From contig JANBPK010000710.1 of the NCBI GenBank assembly GCA_027579435.1, positions 1 through 64,000 of the forward strand: DNA of 64,000 nt, read 5' to 3'. The notes under the pieces are model-generated. The model had not been told where the DNA came from. It made no database searches and was given only the letters and a program-made list of their open reading frames with translations. This stretch comes from Candolleomyces eurysporus. Lineage: Eukaryota; Basidiomycota; Agaricomycetes; Agaricales; Psathyrellaceae. Position numbers and translations under genes: made by a program. Shown piece by piece: positions 24,201-36,300 of this stretch. Position 1 is the first letter of the stretch. The number at the start of each line of letters is the position of its first letter.

Positions 24201-27200
24201 GATTCGTCGTTGCGAAACCAAGTAGCAAGACCACGCTCGCTTGGCTGCAAGTCGGACTTATTTCAGCTATTTCGAAAATTCCCCAGCCACCCAACCGCCA
24301 GATTGACTGGCTGAAAGATTCGGATGCGGTGAGCACCATTGATCTTATTCTCAAATGCATTGTGCTCAGTGGGCTGCAGATGTCTCGTGATTCAGAAGAC
24401 CTCTATGTCTCCGGCACTCGGAAGGTCTACAAGATGCTCAACAGCTCTGGGACTGTGCCTGTCCTCGCCTTGGGCCTATTGCAAAGTCTCTTCTCTGTCC
24501 TCAAAACTGATGTGCTCGCCTTTTTGGCGGGCATCTGGACGGCAAGTTCTTCAGAGTTTCAGTCGCTACAGACATTGGCGCTCCTCCAGGCTACAGCATT
24601 TCTGGAAGCTCATGTCCAGGAGGCCGACGGAATTGACTTCCAGACCATCCTTCCCGCCGTGCTTGTTGCGCTGCAAGTCTCGAGCCCATTGAGCAGGCTA
24701 GCGGCTTTGGAATGTGTTAAGCGATTGAGGGTTATAGCTGAGGGCAAGCTCACTCAGGTTTACAAATTTGATGTTATCTATGGGAAGGATAGCCGTACGC
24801 CGCCTTTCTTTCATCCAGGTCAGGCCATTCGCTGACAATTCTTTCAGAGAACTTGCAGTATCTTGACCAAAGCGACTTGCAGCGGTATTTGGACGCCCTC
24901 TTGGCTCACAAAGACCACTTTGAGAACGATGGCTCGTATTTGCCTATCTTCCATAGCCATCATCTGACAAAGGCTAGTGGGGACAAGAAGAAAGACTCTG
25001 AGTACAAGAAGCGCGTGCTGTGCTACCTGCTGTCGCATATTAATGCCCTGTCTTCAGCAGACATGCAGACCGTCCTCCTGAAGGCGGTTGGATCCGTTAC
25101 AGATAAAGCCAAACTTCAGTTGCTGCTACCCACAATGCAGGAGCTTCTGCTACCCAACCAGCCGCAGCACGAAGAACTTCTTTTGGAGTTGCTACGCTCC
25201 TTCAATGGCTCTGCAGCAAAGGAGTTGAATGATACCAACAAACCATTCTGGAAAGTCTATCTCGATTTGCTGCGGCACTGTCTTCGCTCTGGTAGGTTCC
25301 TGCCTCTGAAAGTGGATGCANGTNTTAATNNTGTTTANACAGACACATCGGAGGTNGCACGGAGAGTNATTGCGCAGTTACTTGAGAAGAGCTTGTANTC
25401 CAAGCTGGATGCTTCNCGTCAACTTGAGCTTTGNCACATTCTNCTNGAGCTNTGCTCTGAAGATCCACCTCTGGTTCGTCNACANGGNTANCCTATTNTT
25501 CGAAGGATAACTNACTATGATCGTCCAGCAACGATTCTGCAAGCAATTGCTGACTGATGTGCTCNACGAGGTTCCTGTCATTGTCAAGTTGCTNGACTCT
25601 TATTCACCGANTAGCTCTGTCGGCGAACGGGCGAGCAAACGCGCCAGAACTTCTGCGTACGTNATTCCGTATTTCTGAGTGTCTTTTCGGCNNAANAGCT
25701 GGGTAGGGTNTCNGAGCAAGGATCCATCCGCCAGCTNTCGTTCTTGGTTGAGATTCTCGGCACCAAGCCACTTCCTGGCTCGATCGAGCTGATTTCGCAT
25801 CTGTTACAAGTTCTCAGTAGCATCGTGCAGAATCTCTCCCCAACGGAGGCTGAAGTGAACTACACGGAGCAGCTCCTCATGTCAGCAGTTGAAAGTGCTG
25901 CTAGTCGTGTCTCTGTAAGTGATTTTGGTGCCAGGATGTCNCTCTTGCTAACTNTCGACGCAATGGAAGGATGTTCCCAACTTGTCCCCGACGGCTATTC
26001 GTGTTGATGTGTTGGTNGACTTGATCAGGAGTATGCACCCTTTTCTGCTTGTTAGAAAGTAACTGACNGTCCTTTAGTCACAGAGAATCCAGCCACCTTC
26101 CACCAAGCTCTATTGNTGATGTCTAACCTCACNCGACTTGCCCCCGAATCTGTGCTTCACAACGTCATGCCNGTATTTACTTTCATGGGCTCCAACGTCT
26201 TCCATCGCGACGATTCTTATAGCTTCAGCGTTGTTCAAAAGGTGCACCTTCTCAACAATCTATTTGCACATTTCTCATCATTTGTCAAATATCTAGACCA
26301 TCGATGGAATCGTGCCTGTCATGGTATCATCTTTGAAGAAAACGGATACAGACCCTCTTCAGCTCTGGACCAACTCCAAAGANTTCCTNCATGTCTTCAC
26401 GGATGCAGTCAACCACATCCCCCGTCATCGACGCAGCAAGTAAGCAATATCTATCTTACTGAACGGATGGATCGTTGACCTCNCATCTAGATTCTTCAAC
26501 CACCTCGTCGATGTNCTGGGAATCAAAGATTTCCTGTCTCCGGTATCCATGCTCTTGGTTGAGAAGGTGGCAAACCGGGTTGCTCGGCAGAGCGGGCGAG
26601 ATGTCCTTAGNTCTCTCGAACTGCCAATCACTCTGCTTAACAATGCTCCCTTGCCGATCCGGATTCAGGTGAGNTAGATATGACATTCCACCTTACGCGC
26701 TACCTAACAANTCACTAGTCACTTGTCGACATTCTCGANGAAGCCCAGCGCCTGGTCACTCGGCTGCTTCAGCCCGATGAACTACTTCCTATATTCCTAC
26801 TTCCTTCCAGGTATGCCTGCTCTNTGAAGTGAAGGCTAGTCCGGGAGCTCACGTCATGATAGCGATGCGGATCCTAGCGCCTCGTCGTCACAGCTCAAGC
26901 GTCGTGCACAGTCGCTGATCGCATTTGTCGGTTCTACATTTAATTCNCCCCTGCCCAAATCTGCGACGCAGTCCGCNCATNCTGAGCATGTTGTTAAAGG
27001 CTTAGTNGCNCTGGCGACATTGNATCTTCCCGAAGGACATCAAGATATCATTTCTACGGCTCTGACTGCATTGAACCGNCTCCTGAATGTTCTGTCTGCC
27101 CTNGANTTCATACAAGCCGTTTCTTCTATGATGGAAATAGATGATGAACGAGTAGGTGATATATCCTTCGAAAGATCATACAGATTGTGAACTATGTTNA

Positions 27201-29138
27201 GATCCAGGCTGGTGCTCTTGATCTGCTCAGTAAACGCCTATCAGACGTTTCTACAAGCGCCAGGCAAGAGGCATCACCAAGCATTGTTCGCATTCTCGCC
27301 AATATCAAGACTATTCTTTCGAAGAGGCAATCCGAAAATCTTGGCTTGGCGGCTCTGCATGCGTTGGCGACNATCGCTTCGACTATGGAGTCAACAGAGC
27401 AGGGTGCTTTGACAGATCTAGTCCCAGTTTTGATCTCAATCATCGAGAAGGACGGGCAGCAGACAGAAGCTTGGGANGCTCTTCTCCCTTTGTCGTACGT
27501 ATCATGCTCACTATTCAATTCTCCTNTNGCTGATTTCATTGTAGGAGAAAGCTCGGTCCTCGTATTCTTCCATACTTCCGAACTGTGGTGCAACTGAGCG
27601 TCAAGGCGCTCGGACAAGAGAACAACGGTGAGTCTACATCACCCTCATTAATCCTTCGCTCGTTTACACGGGATTGTACTTCAGATGTCATATATTCCAC
27701 TCTTCAAGCTCTTTTGAGCTCCATCCCGACATTCTGGGCGTCGCCTGAGGTGTTATCTGTTCTATCGCTGTACATTGAAGGGGAGGTCGCAGGGTCTACC
27801 TCCTCCATGGCATCACTGGTCAAGGCTTTGACGAAGCGTGTNTCTCCTAAGATTTTGCTGCCTTCGATACTGGAATTGTGGACGAAGCTGCAGACAACTT
27901 CGAATGATGTAAGTTCTANNANTATNGGNTCCTNNGATNNGNACTGACAACCNGNTATCAGCNTCAACTAGCAANCTTCTTCGAAGTGGTGTCGCGCACG
28001 TTGCGCAGTGCAGATCGTCCAACCATCCTCGAGTCACTGCGGTCCATCTTCAAGATGTTCTTGGAAGGGTTGTCGGCTGTCAAACCCGGTCAAGAGGTAA
28101 GTCTAAAGTAGGACTTTTCGTTGATATTTGGCAGTATCTGAAGATCTGTCTCTTAGATGGAGGCAAACCTTATCGCTGCGTTCCGAGAGCTGGTTGTCAA
28201 GCTGAACGAAACTGCTTTCCGTCCATTATTCCGAAGACTATACGATTGGGCCTTTGCTGGGGATTCTGGTATGTTACCATTGGTCTCATCTTTTGATTGG
28301 TCGCGAGCTAACGGTATGGTAGTCAATATGGAGCGCCAAGTCGTTTTCGTCCATCTATACATTGGGTTGCAAGATTATTTCAAGGTANAAGCTTCTATGT
28401 AGTCTGGAGGGCGTTGGTGCTAATATTAGTCTTTTAGAATCTCATGAACCCTTACATGTCGTTCCTNCTAACGCCTTTTTCCANCATCCTTTCGTCATAC
28501 NCTACTGGCACCGNTAGCGATCTCGACCTATGGGAAGCAACTCTGTCGAGTTTGAACCNCAGTTTCATCAATGACGACGGAGGTACGTAAACACCGATAN
28601 TGATCTACTTTTACCGCCCACTTACGGGTGTGGTGTANAGGATTCTGGAGAGACGACAAGCTCCGAGCCATCTCCACCAGCNTAATACAGCAGATCGCNG
28701 TCTGCCTCAAANACCAATTCACNGAAGGCAAAGCACTCCTAAAAGAGACCCTGGTCTCTCTCGTCGAAGGCGTCAACGATGATAGCTTATTGAAAGCCAT
28801 CAATCTCAATGTATTGATGCATACGCGCTCTGAAGAGNCTGGCGTGAGGCTCTTTGCTCTGACATGTTCCGAAGCCCTTTGGCAGAACCATGGAAACAAG
28901 TTGCTCGGTACGTAAACCCTTCTTTCTTCTCCTTNGTATGCTCTTTCGTTCCNCGATGGCTATGATGATGATGGAGATGCTAAATGTCAAACGANTGGTT
29001 ACTACTACAGGCTTGGTAGCAGAAACGGCAACGTTCATCGCAGAATGCAGCGAAGATGAGAATGATATGGTCGTTAAAGAGTCCTTCAGATTGAAAGATG
29101 CGGTGGAGAAGATAGCAGGAAAGATCGATGGACTGTGA
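21224..29138 (+). CDS. UTP10: U3 snoRNP / 90S pre-ribosome protein Utp10 (HEATR1)
   Basis: A 7.9-kb gene with about 20 introns encoding roughly 2,000 residues of HEAT-like helical repeats. The N terminus MPSLAEQLAKNASLN, then RTIEGFLALLGPYVMDAPTG, EWLVRRFR|IYEFNVDAVMAL and FLPYHETPHFTKMVSILEIK match Utp10 closely across the first introns. The C-terminal BP28CT region is at about 28.4-29.1 kb (LMNPYMSFL, DLDLWEATLSSLN, FWRDDKLRAI, RLFALTCSEALW), and the protein ends EKIAGKIDGL. Utp10 is a large scaffold of the t-UTP subcomplex needed for rDNA transcription and 18S rRNA processing in the nucleolus. One intron (about 21787-22053) is unusually long for this window. The part between 25320 and 25760 is dense in Ns, so exon borders there are uncertain. 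Confidence 0.92.
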
Positions 29139-29422
29139 TGTAAACAGTAGAGAAAGAGAAAGGTAGAGGGGGAGATAACTAAACTAACCAACAACCAACT
29201 AGCTTAAAAAAACTATGTATATGCGACAAAAANGGGGATATCGATATGTATATCAGNGGGTAAATAGATAGATAATTAAATGGATGCCCGGCATGTTGCA
29301 TGTCCCTTCCCAAAGGAAAGAAAGGGGTTGGAAATGGAGGTATATATACGAAATAACGAACGAGGGACGAAAAAGAAAATGATAAGAATAGTCAATCAAT
29401 CAAACAAAAAGCCAACCTAACA

Positions 29423-32400
29423 TCAGCCTTGGAATGCGGTCTCGATGGCTACNCATTGAGCTAGCAGCTGCACAATGACAGGGCGTCCGCATGCATTGTT
29501 GATGAACGAACTCTGAAGATAAGGGATAGAGACTTGAGGATCAGGCATCAAAGAATATCAGTAAAGCTGCTGACCTTTAGAAGTTCTCCTGCAGAGGGTC
29601 TAGTTTCAGGAGGTTCGGAGCATAGTCCCAGGAACTCGTGGAAAGCTGGAGAATGGATTTCGGGGGATTCAACTTCTGGCCAGCGGTTCGAGAAATTGTT
29701 GGTATCAGCGAACGGAGGTTGCGTCTCTGACATTTCCCAGACAGTGGCGCCTAAAGACCACACGTCGATTTTCAAGGCGTTGTAAGGAGGGTTCCGAACT
29801 TCGGGCGCCTAAAAGAAGAGGGAGAGGTATAGTATGGTAAGAGGACTTCGTATTGTCTGAACGAGGTTGCCTTGGCTTACCTGCCAATAAGCGACGCCTA
29901 CAGCATCATCTCGCATGGGGTTTTGAGGCGATACTTGAACAGCATTGGCAAAGTCGGCTGGAGGGTAAACGGTAAGAAGCTGAAACGGGGTACCGGACAA
30001 GATCAATACGTACTGATTTTAAGAACTCCTGATTTGTTCACCAACAAATTATCCGATCGTATGTCCCTATGTGCGATGTAATGTTGTTCCAAGTACTCCA
30101 AGCCCTTCAAGATCTAGTAAAGAGAAGGGGAGGGGTCAGCTCCACAACGAAGCGACGAAAGAGATAGAGAAAATGCTTACATCAGCCGCGAACCTAGCCA
30201 TCGTCCTGTCCTGCAACATCAACCCACTTTCCACAAGCGAAATCACATCCGCCAAACTCCTCTCCATAAGCTCCATCCTAATCCACAGTGTATCCTCCAA
30301 AAGGTCCACATAAAGCGCATCTAAGGCAATAAGATTCTCATGAGACAACCCCTTCATAAGCGAAAGCTCATGGCGCAGATCGTTGAGCTTAGGCGACCCT
30401 GAAGGTACAATCGCAACGCTCTTGATGGCAATAAGGATTTCACGACCGTTTGCAATGTCTTCTGCATCCTTAGCCTTGATATGGGCCGGCAAACGCAGCC
30501 GGTTTGCATCCTTGTGTGTCAAGCGGGCAGAGTACACCGAGCCGCTCTCGCCTTCTGCGATTTCTTTCAAATCTAGGTAGTGGTCCCGAGGGTCGACAAC
30601 TTCGTCGATGTAATCTTCCAAGGGTGCAACGACTTCTGAAAGCCAGCCTCGGTATCGTTGGAATGGCGAATGAGGTGTGCCCGAAGGCATGGCTGTTGGC
30701 AATCCTGACCCTGGTTGAGGTACGTCGCTGATGACGATGGTGGGTCTCGAAGGGGAGGGAGATGCTTGAGTTGTCATGAGTTGTGGAGGTACAATCAGAC
30801 TTGTGCCCGAATGAGGCCCATCTTCTGAATCGTCTTCCCACATATCCTGGTACTTGTCATTGGCAGNAAGGCGATATGGGAGAAAATGACGCTTGTGAGG
30901 GATCGGGAGATGGTTGGAGGTAATAAAGTAATGGCGAGGCAACGCTAGAACTCGTAGGCAAGGGAGCCTCTATCATCTGCGCACTCGACGGTGTATCCAC
31001 CGAAAGGGCATCTTCACTCTCGGATGGCGGGGTGAGGGGCGAAGGCGGGTATCGATCGTCGGACGTCGTCGTTGGTGGCGTTGGCAGACTTGACGTTGGA
31101 GGAGGAGCGGGGGAACGCTCCCGAATAGCGGAGTTCGTTTTTGGTTTGCTGATAACATACGCACCGGCTCTCCTGGCAATCGAAACATGGCGTACAATCG
31201 TAGTTGGGGCACCGATGGTCGATGTACTGCTTCTGCTAGAATCGCGATTGGGCCTCATCGTGTTCACGCTTAGGCGATGATCTTCGTCTGGCTCGTTACC
31301 CAGCGTTTCCGTTTCCTTTTCTTTGATTCGGGATTCTGTGCGTATCCTTCTTTGAGCAGCCATCCTTTCTTCTTCTGGAGAGAAGGGCAAGGTTGGCGAG
31401 AAACTCTCCGAAAAGGCGGCAGAATAAGGTATTTCTTGCTCCCCCGGGACACCCAAGGTAACCACAGGTTGCCCGAGGATACCCTCCAGCTGCGACCACA
31501 GTGGTGAAGAGCTTGACGGAAGCTCCCCTGTCAAGGGTGGACTCATAGTAGCATACTGCATATATTCTTCCCGGCGACGTTCGTTCAAGTTGGAAAGCGG
31601 AGGTGGTTTGTTGCCATTGCCATTGGTGGTAGCAGTCGTCGATGGTAGCGGCCTCTTCGGCTCAGGCGATGGTTCCTTGGTCTTCTTGGCGGTTTGTCCG
31701 TTCTGCACGGCTGGACGGGCAGGTACGGCAGCACTCGCTGGGGCCGACTGCGGTGAGTTCGGGAGTGTAAATTTACCGTCCACATCTCCGCTCGCAAGAC
31801 CTTCGAAGATGGAGCCAGCCCAAGATGACAAATCAGTGCTATCNGTGTTCTTATGGAGAGATATCGACANCCGCGGCGCTGACCCGGGGATACGTTTGCT
31901 NTGGATGGAAGTCTGGGCGACAGGGGGGAGCTTGGGCGCTGAGGAACTGGCCGCGTGAGAGGTACTAGGCACCGCATCACTGTTGGCTTGTGGTCGTTGG
32001 AACGGCTGTGGTTGAGGTACCGGAGGTATTTTCGAAGGGGACCTGGTATCGGGTTGGCTTCCAAACGTTCTTTTTGACGACGATGCGGTCGATTCATTTC
32101 GGTGATGGCCATTAAGGTTGTTGTTGGGAGAAGAAGTTGAAAAGACGCTGGAGGAAGTTGATCCGCTGAGATTATGGGTGCGAGACCGCGAAGAACTCGC
32201 ATCTGTGGGATGGGTGGCCATTCTTGACGGAATGAACGCATCCTCCTTTCCTGAGCTATAATCGTAATGGGAGGAATCCGATGAATAGGATACAGACACC
32301 TGAGGCGTGTGATGGGTCTGGGCGTTCGGGTGTCGTTGGGGAACCAGTCGGTTTTTGCTGTTGATGCTCCCGGCTTTGCTGGAATGGAGCGAGGTCATTG

Positions 32401-33329
32401 ATGCAGAGGCGGAATGCTGTGAAAGGGGCATGGGGGGTCGTTGTTGGCTCGTTGACCGGGATCCGCTTCGTAATGATGCATCGGAGTACTGGCGGGGTAG
32501 CGAAGTCGTCCGTGGCGCAGGGTTGGCCAGGAGTGGACCCTGGGCCGAAGGCGCGGCGTTTGATTGATATGGATGAGCTATGGTCGGAGAGTTGGGTCGA
32601 AGATTGAACAGATTTTGAGTACCAGGCGACCGGGCCTCAGCGCGACGTGCAAGCAACATGGCTATGTCCTCCTCTGTGTAGCCATGCGCCGCTAACGAGG
32701 TTGTCCACGATGGTGGCAGTCCTGATAGACTAGATACAATATCATCAGCTAGCTGTTTGAAACCCAAGATTCGAGTACTAACTTGTCGTCGACATGTATG
32801 TGGTGCTGTGGACGGGCGATTTACTAAGGCTCAAGAAACGATGGAAACTGTCAGACATACCTGGAAGTTCCACGGACTAGAAATGTTTTCATCGTCTGCT
32901 GGAGTAGGTGGCCCCCCCCTCGTTGCTCGATGGAGATCGTGGGCTCCGTCTACCAAACTTGAGAAACGCCAGTGCTCTCTCCTTTCCGCGCGACGTTGGC
33001 CTGCTTTTTGGCTGTTCTGGAGGAGGCGATGATATTGCGGAAGCAGCAGAAGAAGCAAGCGACATGGTTGACTGGTTGGCTTCTGGTGATGGTTGCTTGG
33101 GATATTGGAAGGGCTGGTGGGGAGACAGAGGAGAACTGGGGGCAAGGGATTGGGAATCCGGCAGAAGGGAGTGCATGGACCGATTTCGAAGATAGTAGTC
33201 GTCCTTGGGCGGCGGCGGTGGAGGTCTTCCGCCCTTGTCCCTGGAACCGAACTTGAAGACCTTCAAGCTGCCGAATCGCGAGGAAAGGTTGGGAGTCTGT
33301 GGGGATGTCGCGCTGCTGCCGCTAGCCAT
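29423..33329 (-). CDS. CRIB-containing Ste20/PAK-like kinase with altered catalytic motifs
   Basis: Eight exons (33329-32954, 32898-32861, 32805-32783, 32729-30181, 30113-30014, 29957-29881, 29808-29575, 29512-29423) give 1,161 residues once the N at 30867 is ignored. A basic N terminus is followed by a CRIB/PBD, ISSPWNFQHHIHVDDNLSGL, spread over exons 2 to 4 with a 23-nt exon in the middle. About 650 Ser/Pro-rich residues separate it from a C-terminal kinase domain: EGESGSVYSARL, the AIK lysine, HRDIRSDN (D1012, N1017), TDFANAV at 1029-1035, and YWQAPEV. PAK kinases act below Cdc42/Rac in polarity and mating. Here the catalytic-loop Lys is Arg (R1014) and DFG is DFA (A1032), so activity may be reduced or lost. 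The first intron is doubtful because a G8 tract could hide an indel. Confidence 0.82.
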
Positions 33330-36300
33330 GGTGTCGTTAATTTCTAGAGGTCTACGGACGTTGCATTGGTTCTGTCGAGGGCAGCGTTGAGCAGAGTGCT
33401 GGAGATGCGAACAAAGGCTTACGTCGTGAGGATGGTTGAGGCTGTTGGTTGAGAGAGACGGTGATGGCTGTTGATCCGGTTTTGGGTTTCTGTTGCTGTG
33501 CTGCCGCTGCTTGTCTTCTCAGAGGCCCCTCGAGCGCCGTTCCAGGCAATATCTAGCGTATTGGCGAAGGGGATGGCTGGACGCGGTGGACGACGGGGAG
33601 AGCGGTCGGGCGACTGTGCTGGCGTTCAAACTTCTAATCGGAGGTTGTAATTTCGGCCTTATTATTATTCTTTTTTGTCGTCATCACTCGGAAGCCTGGT
33701 CCTTCCTCGGATCCATCTCTCCAACCGCCGCCTCGACGAGCCCCAAAGGCCCTCACAACACCGTCTATATCTCCAGGATCTCCTCTTCTGGTCTCTATAT
33801 CAACTCCTTCACTCTCTTGTACGTATGTCTTCTTTGAACGGAGTGAAGGTAAAACAAAGACATACATTCGCCAGCCCCGAGCTACGGGAGACTATGACTA
33901 TCACACTCTGGGCGTCAATTTCGGGTCTGGCACCTACTGTTGGCCGACTATGGCATCGAAGGATGGGCCACGTTTGCATAGCAATCCCAAGGATGCCTCG
34001 TTTCTCCAGGCGAGGTACTGACGACACAGTTTGAGAAGCCTAGATCTTCTCCATGTCCCGAGCTGCTCCCATGCAATCTGATTATCGACTGGACACAACC
34101 ATCCTTCGATACCCCACGTCTGACAGAGTTATGCCGCTTCTGGGCGTATTCCAAGCGGTTCTAGCCATCCCCCTATACGATGAAAGCTCTACCACTGGTA
34201 TCCACCCATCTTCGGGGGACCGATCAGCTCTCTCTGGTAAAGGCGACTCAGGAAATCGAACTCCTTGCTACCATCTGCTGCGTGATGACGATCGAGATTT
34301 TTTTTCTCCTTCAAACCTCACTGCTCAGACAGATGTCCATTTTTGGGGCGAGATAGGCCCGAGCCTTTGCGAATCTCAACATAACTAATAATACAGAACC
34401 AGGGCTCTGACACAGAACTCGACGGAGACGGAGACGAGGCTAACGAGGCTAACTCTGCCTTTCGATTTGCCAAATTTTCGAGTCGTGCTGCGGGTTTTTA
34501 GACGGACATACGTGCTACTCGGTCGGTCGGCGTGTACAGCTTCAAGTTACGAAGACCGTGAGTCTCACGACGACGCCACCTTTTGCCATGTGTGCAATTG
34601 AAACGGCTAACTCGACCTCACTCTCACTCGATCTCATGACCGATTCTTTGGTGCCCTCAGGCCTCAACACCACCTCAACTTGTTCTCGTTGACTGTTGGA
34701 TTCCTTCAAACCCCGAAATCTACAACCTCGTGCGATCTTGATCTGGATACCACAACCACGCTCAGGTGTCAAAGGTCCACGAGTATCTTTGTTGAATTGG
34801 TCTGTGTACATATCGCCGCTCCTCGTGTCTCTTCATCCTTCATCCGCCGCATAGCTTTCGGATATATCGCTTCTTTCTCATTACCTGAGCAGCGGGGAGG
34901 AGCCTTCTCGGCTCACATAACTGCGCTCTGATTGTGACCAGGTCCGTCTAGTACATTACAATATACTTATTCATACTCTGACCCACTCACTATTCCCCGG
35001 TAACCTACCGACTTGCCTTACTATACTGCGGTCGTCGGTACACGCACGCAGTGAATTACAAAGTACAACTCAGCTTCAACGCACCATACGCCCCGCACCC
35101 GCGGCCCCAGTTCTTCAATTTCTAAGCTTCATAGAATTGTGAACGGACCCCATTCTTGCTCGACGATGTATTCGGACTCCTCTTGTAATTGCAAGCGGGG
35201 TATGTATTTCCTCGAAAGCGTATACGCTCAAAGTGAACCTGATCTTTTCATTTCCCAATCCCGGTCTGTCGCCTGCCCATGTCATTGACTCATCTGCTGT
35301 CATGTCGTCAATGATGCCTCTGCCTCCTTGCACCAATGGGANCCCCCCAATATGCCGAGTGGGCATCTCGTACCCCCATTTTTGGTGGTTTCTCGTACAC
35401 ATGAAGATCGGAACCCCAAATTTCGGCCCAATGTCCGTCTCGGAGTTCTGGTGATGAGGCCAAAATCCCCGCGATGACCTGGAGCGATGGGGGCCGGCAT
35501 GCTGGGTCGGCCCGCGCTACGCTGTTCTGTTTTGGGCGACAGTGGACCCGAATTCGCTCAAGTTCATACCCATATTGACCGGCGTGTGGCCACTCTGTTG
35601 CATAGAAAGCGGAGGTGANGGGGGGGTTTTGAGGCCGGTTTGCGCCTCGCAAAGATCGATCCTTGCTCCGGATACTGGGGGGTCGTCCTGGACCAATCAA
35701 CTTGCACCTCGACGGAGACACGAACAATCATACCTTCATTCGACATGTCCACTGCTGGGAAGAAGGCAGAACGTCCGTCCGGGTATGCTGTTGGACATGC
35801 GTTCTGTTCGTCAGCCCTTTGGTTTCGTACGAGTTTCACGGTGTTGGAGGACATATGATCTTAGATATATCTCTTACATGGCACCTGGGCCCTAGATGGT
35901 TACTGGTACGATGTATTATACCCCATTCGTGATTGTTTCAATCGCGTTTTGGCTTTGTGGAAGGGAAGGACGGAAAAGCCATACCGAACGGAATCTTGTT
36001 ACGATTGGAGCGCAGTGCCACTGAGATGGAGATATACCGTAACTTGTAACACAGCTGCTGGTGCTCGAAGAGGTAAAATTAGTTCAGCTGGTCTGGCCTC
36101 TTTGACTGACTGACAGATATACATACAGATGAGGTTTTATGGGCGGTAAGTAACGCCACCGTATCTTACTCGGGATATGAAGGAGGTTAACTTACCGCAG
36201 GCGGGTTGGAAGTTACAGGTAGAACACGTTTTCCCAAGTCGAGCGAACACCGTTGGTACCCCTCTACAGCAGTGAATAGAAAGCTTAAATGCCAAACCTT

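Noticed and set aside
32730..32782. Apparent frameshift after the CRIB HHIHVDD
   Set aside because: A 53-bp GTTAGT...TCTAG intron with a CTGAT branch site joins DDN to LSGLPPSW exactly, so the gene is not broken here.
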